NCBI GenBank assembly: GCA_014529385.2 | Contig: CM043963.1 | Location: 72,535,912 to 72,599,911 of the forward strand | Direction: 5' to 3' | DNA: 64,000 nucleotides | DNA from: Adiantum capillus-veneris | Taxonomy: Eukaryota > Streptophyta > Polypodiopsida > Polypodiales > Pteridaceae | Shown here: in pieces, positions 11,145 to 27,132 of the stretch | Layout: every line of letters starts with the position of its first letter | Numbering within the stretch: position 1 is the first letter of the stretch | Notes under the pieces: generated by a model | Databases searched by the model: none | What the model was told of the DNA's origin: nothing | The model's input: only the letters and a program-made list of their open reading frames with translations | Translations under genes and position numbers: made by a program

Positions 11145-12235
11145 CAAGTGTGGACAAATTTTTGAAAATCCAGTTGCAAATTCAAGGGCTGTTTCAGATG
11201 CAAAATTGTGGCATTCACATTTTGGGCATCTGAATTTTGCTAGTTTGCTGCGTTTGCAAAAATCTGATATGGTTGCTTCTTTGCCGCCTCTTGAAGCACC
11301 TATCAAACATTTTTGTGAAGGCTGTATTTTGGGTAGAATGAAGCGTGTTAAGTTTCCAAAGGATAGGTCAGTTCGTGCTACATACAGATTGCAACTTGTG
11401 CATAGCGATGTTTGTGGGCCTATGCAAACTTCATCCTTGGGAAATTACTTGTATTTCGTGACTTTCATTGATGACTACTCTAGGCATGCATGGGTGTATC
11501 CGTTGAAAGCTAATTCAAAGTGTTTATGTGCTTCAATTAATTTCTTGCTATGGCTGAAAATGTCTCAAAATGTACTATGGGCACCCTCCGTTCCAATCAA
11601 GGGGGGGAGTATATGTCTCATGAATTTAATGCATTTCTGGTTAGTCATGGGATAAAACACCAATGTACAGTGTCGTATATACCTCAGCAAAATGGTGTTG
11701 TTGAGAGGAAAAATAGGTCCCTTACGAAAATGGCACGATGTATGGTCAAGAGTCAAGACTTACCACATTCGTTTTGGCTCGAAGTTGTCATCTGTGCCAC
11801 TTATGTACTCAATAGGTGTCCTACAAAAGCATTGCAGTCTATGACTCCATATGAATCATGGCATGATAGAAAGTCATCTATTGAGCACATGCGTGTTTTT
11901 GGTTGTTTGGCTTATGGTTTAATGCCACAAGCACAGGGCAAAAAATTGGATGATAAGGGTGTCAAATGTATTTTTGTTGGTTATAGTGCTGAAAGCAAAG
12001 GTTACAAGTTGTATCATCCACAAACAAAGTGTATTCTGGTTTCACGGGATGTTGTGTTTGTGGAAGATTCTGTTCAATCCTTGCTATCATGTACTAGAGA
12101 CACTAATGCAAGCTCACAGGACATTTATGACACTTTGTTGCCTCTTTTTAGTGGTGGAAGTATGAATGTAAATTCTAATGAGGAAAATGTACAGCATATG
12201 GGGGTTTCTAAAAATGTTACAGATCAGTCTATTTG

Positions 12236-12236
<1 letters not shown>
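11145..12236 (+). pseudogene. Copia-1 integrase, truncated at a (GT)n tract
   Basis: The GAG-pre-integrase zinc domain (KLWHSHFGHLNFASLLRLQK, then CEGCILGRM) leads into the integrase core. The first catalytic Asp is in HSDVCGPM. The second site reads RSNQGGEY, so the catalytic Asp is now Asn. The Glu is in NGVVERKN. A frameshift lies near 11.55-11.65 kb. The downstream domain (FGCLAYGLMP, then VSRDVVFVED) is present, but the sequence stops at a (GT)n at 12238. Reverse transcriptase and RNase H are absent. Confidence 0.85.
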
Positions 12237-15290
<3,054 letters not shown>

Positions 15291-17022
15291 TAGGAACACA
15301 CTAAGAGATCTCAAATTTCTAACCTGATAAGTCTTTAATTTAAGAGCTAGTTTTTAAGAGGAATTTTTGATAACCAATCCACTAGAGTCAATGGTTATTA
15401 TAATTTTCTTTTTGTATTCACTGAGAGAGATCTCAAAGATCTACTTAACAAGTCTCACCTCAAAACTCTATGTGTGTGTGTGTGTTTGAATTGATTATCC
15501 AACAATTGATTGAATCATACAATGGAAAAGATTGGACAATAAATGAAACAATATATACCATAGAATACAACTGCCAATCATTTCGCATAGCACAGTTTAT
15601 GGATAAGTTCAAATCATTTCCATAATCATACAAAAGAGTCATAATATACTATCACGAGAGACCATAACCAATATAATTTTGCTTGAGTTAATCTGGAGCC
15701 GTTGCTACATCTCCAGTATGTGAAGTAATCCCAAGGAAAGAGCCTCCTTAGCTGCCATCATCCACAGAAACATTAAGTTAATACTTAGCATGCTTCATGT
15801 GGGAAGACAAGCGTCAACAACCCCTTCCTCTTTGTCATCGACTTCAAGAATTTCTACAAGACTACCAACATGCATCAGCAAATTGTAATCAAACTCGGAT
15901 CTTTAGCAAGTTTAAGCTAGTATGTCATACAAGTATTACTGCCAAAGTATTTAAATAATGTCACCAAACCTTGTTTCAATTGTGTACGGTCTTATTATTG
16001 CATATGCAACCTCTGGATTTGAAAAATGTTTTGCAGCATTTTGTTTGTATTTTGACTACCTTTTCAAAAAAGTCCATTACTTGCCATCTCCTAGGAGATC
16101 CTCACAAGAGGATTAAGGCTCAATACGCAAAAAGAATTTTAACATAAATTTTATTAACAGAGTGAGTCCTGGTCAAAGAAAAAAACCTATAGAGTTTTAA
16201 TCAGATAAACAGGTCGACCATCTGATCAGATGACATCAAACAATTCAATCTTTCAACAGCAAAGTATGTAAACAATTTGATTTTGAGAGTGTAGTGAAGG
16301 ATCCACATAAAGATGTAAATATGTTGGACAGTATATGCTATTGCAATGCAATTTTAAGACTCTTTGACCCATGTCACATTAGTAGAAGCCCAACTTTACT
16401 TGAATGCCACGTCAACTCACAGTACAATATGCAGAATTTAGAGTAATTCCTTGATTATGATATGGAGACGTGCACCTTTGTCACATACAATCTTTCATAA
16501 TTTATAAAATTATCGTAAAGTCAGACTTTTCAGCCCACATAACTGTGTAGCTTCATGTGCATACATGCCAAAAAGTCTAGCAAGGTAATTGTATACGATT
16601 AAATGACTAGACTTTAGATTATTGCAATCTATTTTCCTATGTTTTACATGGTAAAGACAAGCTTCTAATAAAATAGTGATCTATCATCTGTTAAAATTAT
16701 TATATCCATCCTACAGTATATAGATTTACAAATGCTAACCTATTCCTGGAAGATTATCAAAATGATGATACTCCCGACCAAATCCTATGTGTCTATCGTT
16801 CATTCTATGCTCATAGAAAGTTGACAGAACTAAGTCTAACTTCTTGAGATGATGTGGGCTCGACGGTTATGCATATTGCACACAGTTCTATAGGCGTTGT
16901 TGATTTAATAACTCCTGTAAGTTGGCATGTCGATGGCAAAGGGCATAAGCGATACAGAAAGTGGGGGAGGAGCATCGATTATATGGGTATCAAGGGGTGA
17001 AGTTGTGAAGCAAGGCGGGGGG

Positions 17023-17023
<1 letters not shown>
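15291..17023. other. No gene recognised
   Basis: About 1.7 kb of A/T-rich sequence with only short random frames. No LTR ends, primer sites or protein motifs were recognised. Confidence 0.5.

Positions 17024-17119
<96 letters not shown>
17024..17119. repeat. (GA)n microsatellite
   Basis: About 96 bp of uninterrupted GA after a short G run. Confidence 0.97.
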
Positions 17120-17120
<1 letters not shown>

Positions 17121-17495
17121 ACATACACAGGCTCAGTGTTAGCTGCATATCCAAGGATTACAGAATGCAATCAAAGGGAGGGAATATGGCACGCAATCAA
17201 AGGGAGGGGATTTAGCAAAAAAAAGGGCGTTCGTCGGGTTGGAAAAAATGCTAGTGATGTTAAATTGCAGGCTCAAAATTAGCAAGTGAGTAGGTATCCT
17301 TATTATGTACCAAGGAAGTTGTAAATACACCCAACAAACATATTGTTGGTTTGTTGTAAAGAGGAGCATATGGGATCCTTTTAATGCTAAAACTCGACTA
17401 GTGCCCAGATTCGTATCTTACTCTAAGTGTGGATTTAGCCATAGGTGATGTGTGTAGTAGGAAGGCTGACGGGGCTCATCAAAAAATTGATAGAG

Positions 17496-18415
17496 TGTGG
17501 GACGCATGTCTAACCTCACCATCCTATCTTATTGCAGTATTAGTGAGAACCACGATTAAATTGTCAATCCATGGGATGAAGCTGACTCGACTAGTGCATA
17601 GAGGCTACAAGAGGTTGTCAATCTCTCGGAAAACAACTAACAACTCGCATCTAACTCAAGCTACACTCAAGTGACTGGAATCACCAAAAGCCAATTGCTC
17701 ATCGGCAAACAAATCACATCCGATACAGCATCAAATGACATCCAAACGTAATGAAATTTCTAGGACATGTTTATAAGACCTAAGCACACATGCTTATGGT
17801 CTCAAACCCCACTTTAGGTCAAGTTTCAAAATTGTGATTATTAGCAGCAGTGGACTTTTGACCTAGTCGTTTTTGACACAGAATGCATCTAAATGCTTAG
17901 CAATGATGCCCCAATATCCCACCTATGCTTAGTTTTTTATTTGAAAGTGTAAATTCCTAGTTATGATGAAATTAGGCCACGGGTCGGCAACGCCAAAAAC
18001 TACGAGTTATTGTGATGTGTTTACGTCAATACGTACAGCTCTAACCTGCGGTTGCAATGCAACAAACGTGACTACAATGTGACAACCGGGGAGGGAGTAG
18101 GAAGCACAAGAAGGAGAGGAGTGAGCATTGTTAGCTCACGCTGCGTTTATATTATCCAAAAACTTGAAAATAACTTACAAAAATTGGCTTTTATACCTTA
18201 GCCAAGGTTTTTGGTGGTCAAAACTAATAATCTGGGAGTTCTACCAATGATGGGTAATGACAGGCTGATACAATCTGGAATCTTGTAGCCCCTACTCATT
18301 AATTATAGAGTTTATCCAAGAAAATAGGAGTTACAATATTCTCGTTTATCAAAATAATAAGTGATTTCTAATGAGAACTCCAAAAAATGGTATCCGTGTT
18401 AGCTTGCTGTTAACA
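17496..18415 (-). repeat. Element 1 3' LTR
   Basis: Starts TGTGGGACGC and ends GTTAACA on the plus strand, and matches 50986-51889. A TATA-like GGTATAAAAGCC lies on the minus strand near 18185-18200, as in the other LTR. A short segment (GCCACGGGTCGGCAACGC) is present here and missing in the 5' LTR. Confidence 0.93.
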
Positions 18416-18429
18416 TTCCCCCCCTCCTC
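18416..18429 (-). promoter_or_regulatory. Element 1 polypurine tract
   Basis: A C-rich run on the plus strand directly beside the LTR reads GAGGAGGGGGGGAA on the minus strand. This is the expected plus-strand primer position. Confidence 0.85.
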
Positions 18430-20139
18430 GCATGTGTCGTCCCTTGACACAGTTTTATGGACTGAGATAGTCTTCAGGCTAGGGCTGGCAAGGCGGTCTT
18501 TAAGTTCATTCAGTGCCTCTTGGTATCTGCTTTTCCTTTCTTTATCTGGCACTTGCAGAAACTGCATAGTTACTCTGTTCTTCAGCTCCACAGCTGAGTA
18601 GCCTACAAACGTGGATGTGAGGTTGTTGATCACTGGTGCAAATATCTTCATTCGCCAAGTGAAAAATCCTCAAACGCCAACATATTGTGCGAAGGTAGAA
18701 ACATGCATCTGAGGTAGAAGCCATAGAGGAATTCTTCAGAAGGCTGACCACTGAGATCGTAGCAGAATCCTTTATTACCCTCGAGGAATGACATCCACGG
18801 GGCGCCTGCTTGCTCTGGCTCATGAAAAACTTTAATACAAGTGAGCAGCATTCGGCATATTTTATATAACATTGCACATGAGAGATCAGGTAGACTCTTG
18901 AAGAATGACATGGCACCCTTTGGGGTTTTCACCATGTATTCCTCTGTGACCAGTCCTTTCTCTGGAGCTGGCAATTTCAGCCAGGTTGGCTGCTTCTTCG
19001 TCAGTGCCTCATGCGCTTGCCAAGTCCTTACTCTTGGTATAGGACAGAAGGTCGGATCTCTTTGTAGGGCCGCAGGTGCTCTTGTGAACAAAATCAAGTA
19101 CCTTGGGTTTTCAGGGCTTCTGCTTCTTGATACATTTTTTTCAAAGACTGTTGGATCTTCAGCTTCTTTTCTGGTGTGATGCTTTGTCCTTGGGCCTTTA
19201 AGTCCACTAGGCATCCATTTCTTTGGGTCCTTTCCTTGTGCTTGTTGGATGCATTGGTAAGCATGTTTTTCTCTTTCAAAACGGGCTTGCTTTTTCACGG
19301 GCGCTTCTTGGTGTGTTGCCACAGCTTTTCTTTTCATATCCTCAATGCGTGCTCTCCTTTATTTGTTGTCTGAGCTCTCACTGATGTGTCTTTCCGGCAG
19401 GCTCTCAACCAACTCTTCATAATATTTGTAAGATCTCTTGGCTGACCTTGTAGCTCGAGGAGACGGTTGTGCTGACAGTATCCAAGTGTTTTGGTCTAGG
19501 GCAGGTGGTAGGTTGTCAGCCATGCCAATGGCATGGTATGCAATCCTTGTCAGTACTTCAGGTGCACCTAGGTAAGTGATCTTTCCTTCTTTCTTTGTGC
19601 CTTTCACAGTGGTAAGGACGTATTGTCCATGGTCCACCGGTTGTCTGGTTGTTGACTTGAGAACTTGTGTGAAAGTGGTGGCAACTGCGTGATTTGGTGT
19701 GGTATACCTTGGTGTCCTTTTAGCCAGGAAGTGGAAGTGTTGGTGGTATAACCTAGCTGGCTCTTCCACTTGCTTGTGAATTAGATCTGCAAAGGTGGTT
19801 GTGGCGGTTTCTTTGGTGAACGTACCTGCCGTTTTCCTGTCCCTTGCCCTCATCGTCATTCCTTCTGTGGGTAGTTATTTCCTTGGTTATTACTACTTCG
19901 ACTTTATTTCCCTACAGGTCAAAAATCTGCACAGTTCCATCTTCTTTAATCATGGATAAAAGCTCGTGAGTTTTTTGAAAATACACACCACACGGCTCCT
20001 GTTCATAAAAGTCTCTAAGTCCTAGCCTATGATTGGCTTCTTTGGTCTCAGGCTTCGCGGCGACATCGTACACTTCTTTCAGTAGGTGTTGCAACTCTAC
20101 TTGATGTCCCTCCTCACTCTTGAATCTGCTGGTGAACAT
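18430..20139 (-). pseudogene. Element 1 extra ORF between pol and 3' LTR
   Basis: Broken into at least four frames (about 20139-19912, 19859-19359, 19337-18648 and 18651 downward). It is collinear with the extra ORF of element 2. The N-terminal part shows GLRDFYEQEPCGVYFQK and RYTTPNHAVATTFTQVLKS. The C-terminal part shows FCPIPRVRTW, EEYMVKTPKGA, DLSCAMLYKICR and FLYGFYLRCMFLPS. The long coiled coil of element 2 is replaced by a short basic linker (KKQARFEREKHAYQ). There is no signal peptide or membrane segment, so the env-like position does not mean an Env protein. The function is unknown. It might belong to one of the plant-transposon ORF1 families, which I cannot check. Confidence 0.75.
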
Positions 20140-20461
20140 TGTAGTGTGATGCTCTTCTAACTATTCTTTTGAAAGATATTTTTCCTTGGTAGCTTTGACT
20201 GAATCTGGATCCAGTCAGTTCCTGCCACTTTTCCTTCTGGTTGAGCTTCTTCTTGGCCTTCTCTGCTGCTTGCATGGCTCCTGCTCATTGAATAGAGTGT
20301 CAAAGTTAGCAGATGTTGGATTTTCCTCTAAAGTGTCCTTTAATCTGAAATGCTGACAAATTTGCTCCAATTTGCTTCAAATCAATTTTTGAACAAGCAT
20401 AGATGCATAGAAACATGCAAGGAACAAAATTATAAATTCCAAACAAAATTTTGCAACCTAA

Positions 20462-20777
20462 GTAAATAATCGCAATTATTTACAGTTGAGTATTTTTTTT
20501 AACATTTTGCAAACTTGGCATCACAGGCTTGAAGTATATACCAAATACATGCTCTTAGTGAAATATGGGCTCATTTGGATGCATAGGGTGAAAATGGTAC
20601 CAGATTTTATCTTTAGGTCTTTGAAACAATAGATATAGTGGAAATTTGATATTTTGAGCTCCAAATTGGTTCAAACTTGGCTAGTGGGCTTAACACATCA
20701 TGTACTTTGGATGTATGATGGCAAAATAGCAAAATTCCCCAAGTTTGGCTAGAAAGTAAATAATCATGATTATTAAC
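20462..20777. promoter_or_regulatory. CGCG-type palindromes upstream of extra ORF, element 1
   Basis: Two 22-bp inverted repeats built on the half-site GTAAATAATCG: 20462-20483 (one mismatch, CGCA core) and 20756-20777 (core CATG, one mismatch), 294 bp apart. The nearest lies about 320 bp upstream of the extra ORF. Surrounding sequence from 20140 to 21012 is otherwise non-coding. Confidence 0.8.
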
Positions 20778-21017
20778 TTTTCTACCAAAATGAACATTTT
20801 TTGGTACAAATTGGTTCTAGGAGTTGTATAGACTCTGTGTATGAGATATGAAGTAATTTGGATCAAGAAACGTGGTTCATAACCCAAAAATTGGCTTGCA
20901 AAGACTTCTTTGCGTTTTCTGGCAACTTTCCAAGTTATAGGTGCTCATTTTGTCTCATACTTGATTTTTGGCATGTAATAGGTGTGTACACATGATAGGT
21001 GAGGTGATGATACAATT

Positions 21018-21395
21018 TGTCATAATAATCAATATCTAATTCTCCTAAATGATTTTCTCATGTTAAACTGATCATTTAATATGGGGAAGTGCCAGGGGAG
21101 AAAAAGCTAGAATATTGGTTAAGCTAGCAGACCGGCCACAGTAGGGATCCAAAGGAGGGAAAATAGGGATCCAAAGGGGGGGCCATCTGCAAAAGAGCCA
21201 TGTGCAACAATGGACTTAAAAGACCCTAAGGTTCAGCCCATTAAGACTTCCAAAATGCTAAGGTTCCAAAATTCAAAGGTTGTGTCCAAAGGTCAAACTT
21301 TGGGAAAATTGGATGCTTTGTGTGTGCCCCAAAAGTCTTTAGCAATCCCTACATAGGAGGGGGCGAGCCTTGCTTGTAGGGGATGAGAGAGAAAG

Positions 21396-21431
<36 letters not shown>

Positions 21432-22623
21432 GCTCCCTTTACACAAAGGGAATGAGGGACACATGTCAGCTCCCTAGCCCAGATGCCCACAAGGTGTACC
21501 CAATTCCTATTGGATGGCCTTGGAGGTGGACCAATGAGAATTAGGCTAGAGTAAATCTAGTTTAATTAATTTAAAAACACTTAATAAAAGAACCAATGAG
21601 AATTAAGCTCTCTAAAAGACTATTGGATAGTCTCCCAAGGGGTCCAATCAGCATTCAGCAGCCCAATGGCTTGCCTAATTCCTATTGGCCAAGAGGCAAA
21701 GGGGTCCAATGAGAGTTTTAGTTGCAATTATTTATTGCATACAGCTCTATCAAAAGGGGAAAGGGGACACATGTCAGAAGTCTATTACTTATACTGCTTA
21801 ATTATCATTGGCTAGCCCTAGGGAGGTCCAATGAGAGTGGAGCATGAGCAAATAGCAAGAGGGGTCGACCAAGACAGAGAGGGGGCTGAATTTTGGAAGC
21901 ATTATCACACACACACTAACACAATCTCATGTGTGAAGTAAAGAAGACTCTCTCTCCTTCTCAAGCTTTAATGGAAAGCTTACCACCTACTCCAAGCTTG
22001 TGAGAAGGGAGGCCTACACCAACAACTCTTGGCTTTGTGATGCAAATCCAACCAAGAGCCAAGCTTCAATGTATTCTCATCTCCTCTACCATGCTAATTA
22101 CTAAGCTAAGCTATGCTAATATGAGTGATTATGTGAGGAGATGTACATATTTCTCGTAATACTACTCCTTCTTCCTCTCAATCTACTCTCATACCCCGCT
22201 AGCTGTCACCATCTTCGAAGGTGTGTGAGGTCTTGGGTCTGAGACCGGAGAGAATTGATGTTGTGTTTGATAAGTGTTTTTTTTAGTGCATGAAGCTTTC
22301 ATCTTCATTGCACTAGCTAGTCTTGAAGGAACACAAAGAATTGTATTGTACAATGTCTCTCTTGATGGGAGAAACCATAATACAAAGCCTTTTGGAGGGG
22401 GGACCGGCTCCATGAAAATCTGGTCCTCAACTGTTGTCAATAGCTTAATTTCTCTCTCTTTTGAAAGTATTCTTCATGTTATCTAACTAGGTGTTATGCT
22501 TTTTGTTGCTCTCTCCACCCAAGCACTCTTGTAATTCTCATTAGGAATCTATTCTAATGAAATGCCCACTATGTTCATGCTAATTTCCGCTACACACAAG
22601 TTTTTAGGCCATTAAATGTCACA
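21018..22623 (+). repeat. 5' LTR of the chromovirus-like element
   Basis: 1606 bp from TGTCATAATAATC to AAATGTCACA, preceded by CAATT and followed by the primer site. It includes a (CA)n at about 21394-21430. A fragment of its first 300 bp also lies at 10162. Confidence 0.85.
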
Positions 22624-22624
22624 T

Positions 22625-22636
22625 TGGTATCAGAGC
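22625..22636 (+). promoter_or_regulatory. Primer-binding site (tRNA-Met type)
   Basis: TGGTATCAGAGC one base after the LTR end. The 400 bp that follow (22637-23040) are a non-coding leader. Confidence 0.92.
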
Positions 22637-23040
22637 ACAAGGTTTCTCTTTTCTTGCTCAAGAAGGGAGGTCCTCAAGCTAGCTATAAATGGTTGGTATT
22701 ATTAATTGCCTGTGAGTAAGTAGAATAGGGATTTTTCAGCCTTGCAGTGCGCCTGCCTTCGTGCAGCTAACGGGGAACTACTGTCGAGAGCTATGGTCTT
22801 AATAGTGGAGTCCTACGCGGCTTGCCTATGGCTTAACCACTATTTAGCTATTAGAAGCTTGACAGAAGCCGATGTTGTTTTGGTGTTGAACGACCCTCTC
22901 TTCTATTCCTTGCAATTAATGGTATTCGAGCCACGGGTACAGTAGCTTGAGTGCTTTTTCTAAAGGGGTAAAGAGGAGTAGCAACTAGTGCTTGAAGTGC
23001 CAAAGTACACCTAAAAAGTTTACACCTAAAAGTTGTTAGA

Positions 23041-24230
23041 ATGGCTGACAATAGTAAAGAGAGTGAAATTAATGTTGATAACTTTGATTTTGCTAATGAG
23101 CAAGTTACTAATGATGCCCTGATGCTTGTTAACTATCTTGTTTCTAGGCTTCAACAAGCCATGGGCAATTCATCTCTTCAAAGTGAAGTGAAACGGTAGC
23201 TCCGTGCTCATGGGATTCTCCAAGCTCCCCACCATGACGAGAGAACACATAGGAAGCCTCCTTATGAGACTTCCAAAAGAGGTCTCTCTCCGATTCAGGA
23301 AGAAGAAGAGAATCCATACGAAGGGCTCAAGAATTTACTTCTTGATGATGCATCTCCTTCTCAAAGGAGAACTCAAGAGCCTCCACCAAAGGAACGAGAA
23401 AGAGGCGAGTCTCCCACCACCTCGACGGAGATGGCTCCATGAAGATGGCAGGCTAAACACTCTCCATCACCTCCAAAACGGAGAAGACCATCGCACCCTT
23501 CTCCACACCATAATTCAAAGAGGGATGACAAAAAGCAAGAGAAGAAAAAGGCAAGAAAGAGGACACCCTCTTCTCCATCTTCTTCATCCTCTTCCTCTTA
23601 TGAAAGTGATGGTGAAGACGATGAAGATCAAGACAAGAAAAAGGTGAGAAAGAGGTCACCCTCTTCTCCACCTTCCTCAAATTCTTCACCTTCTGAAGAA
23701 AGTGATAGTGCAACCTTTGAACCATCAAAAAGAAGAGGCCATAGGAAATCCTATGCTGCATGGAAGAGGTTGTCCAAGCTCAAGAAGTTCAAAGAGGGAG
23801 GGAAGAACGTCTCTTTCCTTACCTATGATGGCACCTTTGGTGCTACGGACAAATTCTTGGCCTTTATCCAACAATTTGATGTGGCATTCGGAGATGAGGG
23901 CTTCACGGAGTCCTCTAAGCTACGCCATGTAGCTATGCACTTTCAAAAGTCCGCCAGGTAATGGTGGTCTAGCCTACGAGCCAATGGTGAAGCTCCACGA
24001 ACATGGAAAGCTTTAAGAGCTTCCATTATGAAGCAGTTTTTGGCCACCGATGCCAAATACAAAGTACTCACAGAATGGCGAAGCTTAAAGCTCTCTCCCT
24101 ATGAATCCATTCACAAATATGTAGATAAGTTTTGGGACCTACAACTCAAAGCCACTGTCTTCAAAAAGTTGGATTTTGGAGAGCAAAAGAAACAATTTTG
24201 TGCGGGCATGAGGATCCTAGGGGCACCATG
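23041..24230 (+). pseudogene. Chromovirus-like gag, broken
   Basis: Starts MADNSKESEINVDNFDF and hits a TAG at about 23197. A Ser/Glu/Lys-rich low-complexity stretch follows (frameshifted, about 23.2-23.7 kb), then the Retrotrans_gag capsid core: FLTYDGTFGATDKFLAFIQQ, HFQKSAR, a stop at about 23959, and WKALRASIMKQFLATDAKYK. The zinc knuckle and most of the protease are missing. The sequence jumps at about 24.21 kb into three tandem copies of a short piece of protease end (GAGGATGTAATCCTAGGGGC). Confidence 0.8.
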
Positions 24231-24254
24231 GTTAAGCCCGCACAAGCATGAGGA

Positions 24255-26154
24255 TGTAATCCTAGGGGCACCATTTCTCTCCTCTCAAGCATGAGGATGT
24301 AATCCTAGGGGCACCATGGTTTGATTTCCTGGCTGCCAATGTTAAATTCCCTGAAAGGAGAATCTCCTTTAAGTTCAGGGAAAAGGATGTGTATATAGAT
24401 GCTAAGGAAATGGGTAACACTATTCCCATTGTACATACACCAGCTTTCCACAAGTCAATAAAGAGCTCTATTTCCGTGTACATGATTTTTGTTAAAGATT
24501 CTCAAAATGAACCTAATGCTTTAGCAAAAGAAAATAAAAGCAACCAAAATGAATTAGAGTTATCCAGTTTTCTCAAGGGGTTTCAAGATGTTTTTATTGA
24601 CGACATCCCTTGTGAGCTACCTCCCAAACGAGGTAATGATGACCATGCAATTGAACTTCTTCCAGGAATTTCACCGCTTAACAAACCTCCTTATAGAGTT
24701 TCTCAAGCTTAACAAGAGGAGATTATGTGGCAAGTGCATTAGTTAGTTGAGAAGGGCATGGTTAGGCCTAGCTCATCTCCATTTTGCTCACCTGTGCTAT
24801 TAGTACAAAAGAAAGACGGCACATATCGTATGTGTGTCGACTATAGAGCACTAAATAGGATCACTATCAAGAATAGGTTTCCCGTTCCACGGGTAGAAGA
24901 CCTATTTGATAAGCTACAAGGATTGACCTAAAAAGTGGCTATCATCAAATAAGGATAGTTGATCAAGATATTGTAAAGACCGCATTTCGCACCACATTTG
25001 GTCTTTACGAATACATTGTCATGCCTTTTGGCTTGACCAATGCACCAGCCACATTCAACCACTTGATGGAGAAGCTGTTCAGGCCTCATCGAACCTTCAC
25101 TACAGTGTTCTTTGATGATATTATCATCTACTCTAATTCATTAGACAAACACAAGCAACACCTCCAGGTAATATTTCAAGTTTTAAGAGAGAATAAACTT
25201 TATGTTAATCGAAAGAAAAGTGAATTTTTTTTGCAAGAGATTCAGCATTTAGGTCACATTATCTCTCAAGATGGCATCCAAATGGATCCATCAAAGTTAG
25301 AGGTAATAAAAGGATGGCCTAAACCAAGGAATCTTCATGAACTGAGAAGCTTTATAGGTATGTGTGCATACTATAGACACTTCATAGAAAAGCTCTCACA
25401 AATTGCAGGACCATTACATGACCTAACAAAGAAAATCGTTAGGTATACATGGTCTGCTAAGGAGAACAATGCTTTCGAAAAGCTTAAAGAAAAGCTTATC
25501 TCTCAACCTGTGCTTACTTTATCGGATCTCTCAAAACCATTTGAGGTCCAATGTGATGCTTGTGGTGATTGCCTTGGAGTTGTTTTGCTTCAAGAAGGGC
25601 ACGCCAAAGGCTATGAAAGTCAAAGGCTTGACCCTATTGAGCAAGCTCTAGGCATATATGAAAAGGAACTCCTTGCAGTTCTACATGCCTTAGACTCATT
25701 GAAGCACTATTTATTGGGGACTCCTTTCATTCTACGAACGGATCACCAAAGTCTTAAGTACTTCATGACGTAGACCAAGCTCTCCGACAAACAAATGAGG
25801 TGGGCAAATTTCCTTTCGCAATTTCATTTTCATATTGCTCACATTGCTGGCAAGCATAATCAAGTAGCAGATGCACTCTCAAGACGGCCAAGAGTGAATG
25901 CGGTTTCCATAGCAACTCACAATGATCTATCTTCAATGATAGATGAGTATGCTATTGATCCCGATTTTAGAGATGTGATTTCAGCCCTCGCATTAGGGAA
26001 GAAAGAAGAACCATTTACTTTACAAGATGGTTATCTTCTCTATGGCAAGAGACTATGTGTTACTAACTCACTACGTGAGAAAGTAATGTATGAATCTCAT
26101 ACTCCTCCTTACGTAGGGCATAGAGGGATTACGTCTACCCTAAAAGGAAATTGA
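24255..26154 (+). pseudogene. Chromovirus-like protease tail, RT and RNase H
   Basis: The protease C-terminus (VILGAPWF) leads through a linker to RT. RT motifs: [40 protein letters not shown] and VFFDDIIIYS, which carries the catalytic Asp pair. Then come RT thumb/connection and RNase H (FEVQCDACGDCLGVVLLQ, LRTDHQSLKYF). Several stops and a frameshift lie at 24.7-25.0 kb, with another stop at about 25771. No functional enzyme can be made. Confidence 0.9.
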
Positions 26155-27130
26155 AACATATTTCTATTGGCCTATCATGAAAGTGAACCTACAAGAGTAT
26201 GTTTCTAAATGTGTGGTATGCCAAAAGACAAAATTTGATAGAGGGAAGCAACCTGGATTGCTTCAAACCTTGCCAATCCCTAATTCACCATGGGAGAGCA
26301 TATCCATGGATTTTATCTTTGGATTGCCTAAGTCTATCCATGGGAATACGGGAATATGGACGATGGTAGACAGGTTTAGTAAACAAGCTCATTTTATACC
26401 TGTCAAAAAGACTATCAAAGCCCATCAAATGGCAACCCTCTTCATTTCACAAATTTTCACGTACCATGGCTTGCCAATGTCCATAGTGTCGGATATAGAT
26501 CCTACAATGACCAGTAATTTCTAGAAGGGTCTCTTTGAAAATTTAGGGAAAAGGCTAAACTTCTCTTCGGCCTATCATCCACAAACGGATGGCCAAAGTG
26601 AAATAGCTAACCTAACAATTCTGGATCTACTAAAAGCCTATCTAACGGAAGTAGAGCAAATATCCCAATGGGAGAAGTACTTACCCTTAGTGGAGTATGC
26701 TTACAATAACACTATACATACTTCCACAGGAAAAGCACCTTTCGAGGTAATTGAGGGAAGATCAAAAAGTACCTTGCTACTTAAGGTACATGGGAAGATC
26801 TTCGCAGCAGATGAGTATAGCCGGGACCTACAAGAATCTTTTCAAAATATTAAGGATGCTATCTCTATCTCACAGCAAAGGCAAAAGACTGCTACTGACA
26901 AGCACAGAAGAACCCAAGCCTTTAAATAAAATGATTGGGTCTTATTAAAGTTTCGCAAGGCTCGATTAAGGCACACGACGGGCAAGAATCCTACGGGACA
27001 CCAAAAGTACTATGCTAAACTAGCAAAAAGGTACTATGGTCCCTTCCAGATTCTTAGGCCAATCAATGAGATGGCCTATCAATTGAAGTTGCCCAATCAT
27101 TGGCTCATACACAATGCTTTTCATGTGAGA
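26155..27130 (+). pseudogene. Chromovirus-like integrase, 3' truncated
   Basis: HHCC-type zinc region (partly lost, ending CVVCQKTK), then the core: Asp in SISMDFIFG, Asp in IVSDIDPTMT and Glu in YHPQTDGQSE. Stops lie at 26522 and 26927. The C-terminal GPY/F-like part (YYGPFQILRPINEMAYQL) breaks off at about 27130, where the sequence jumps into the middle of the LTR. The expected chromodomain and polypurine tract are therefore deleted. Confidence 0.88.
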
Positions 27131-27132
27131 CT

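Noticed and set aside
18430-20139. Extra ORF as an envelope gene, because of its position between pol and 3' LTR
   Set aside because: No signal peptide, no membrane-spanning segment and no glycoprotein-like Cys pattern in either element.
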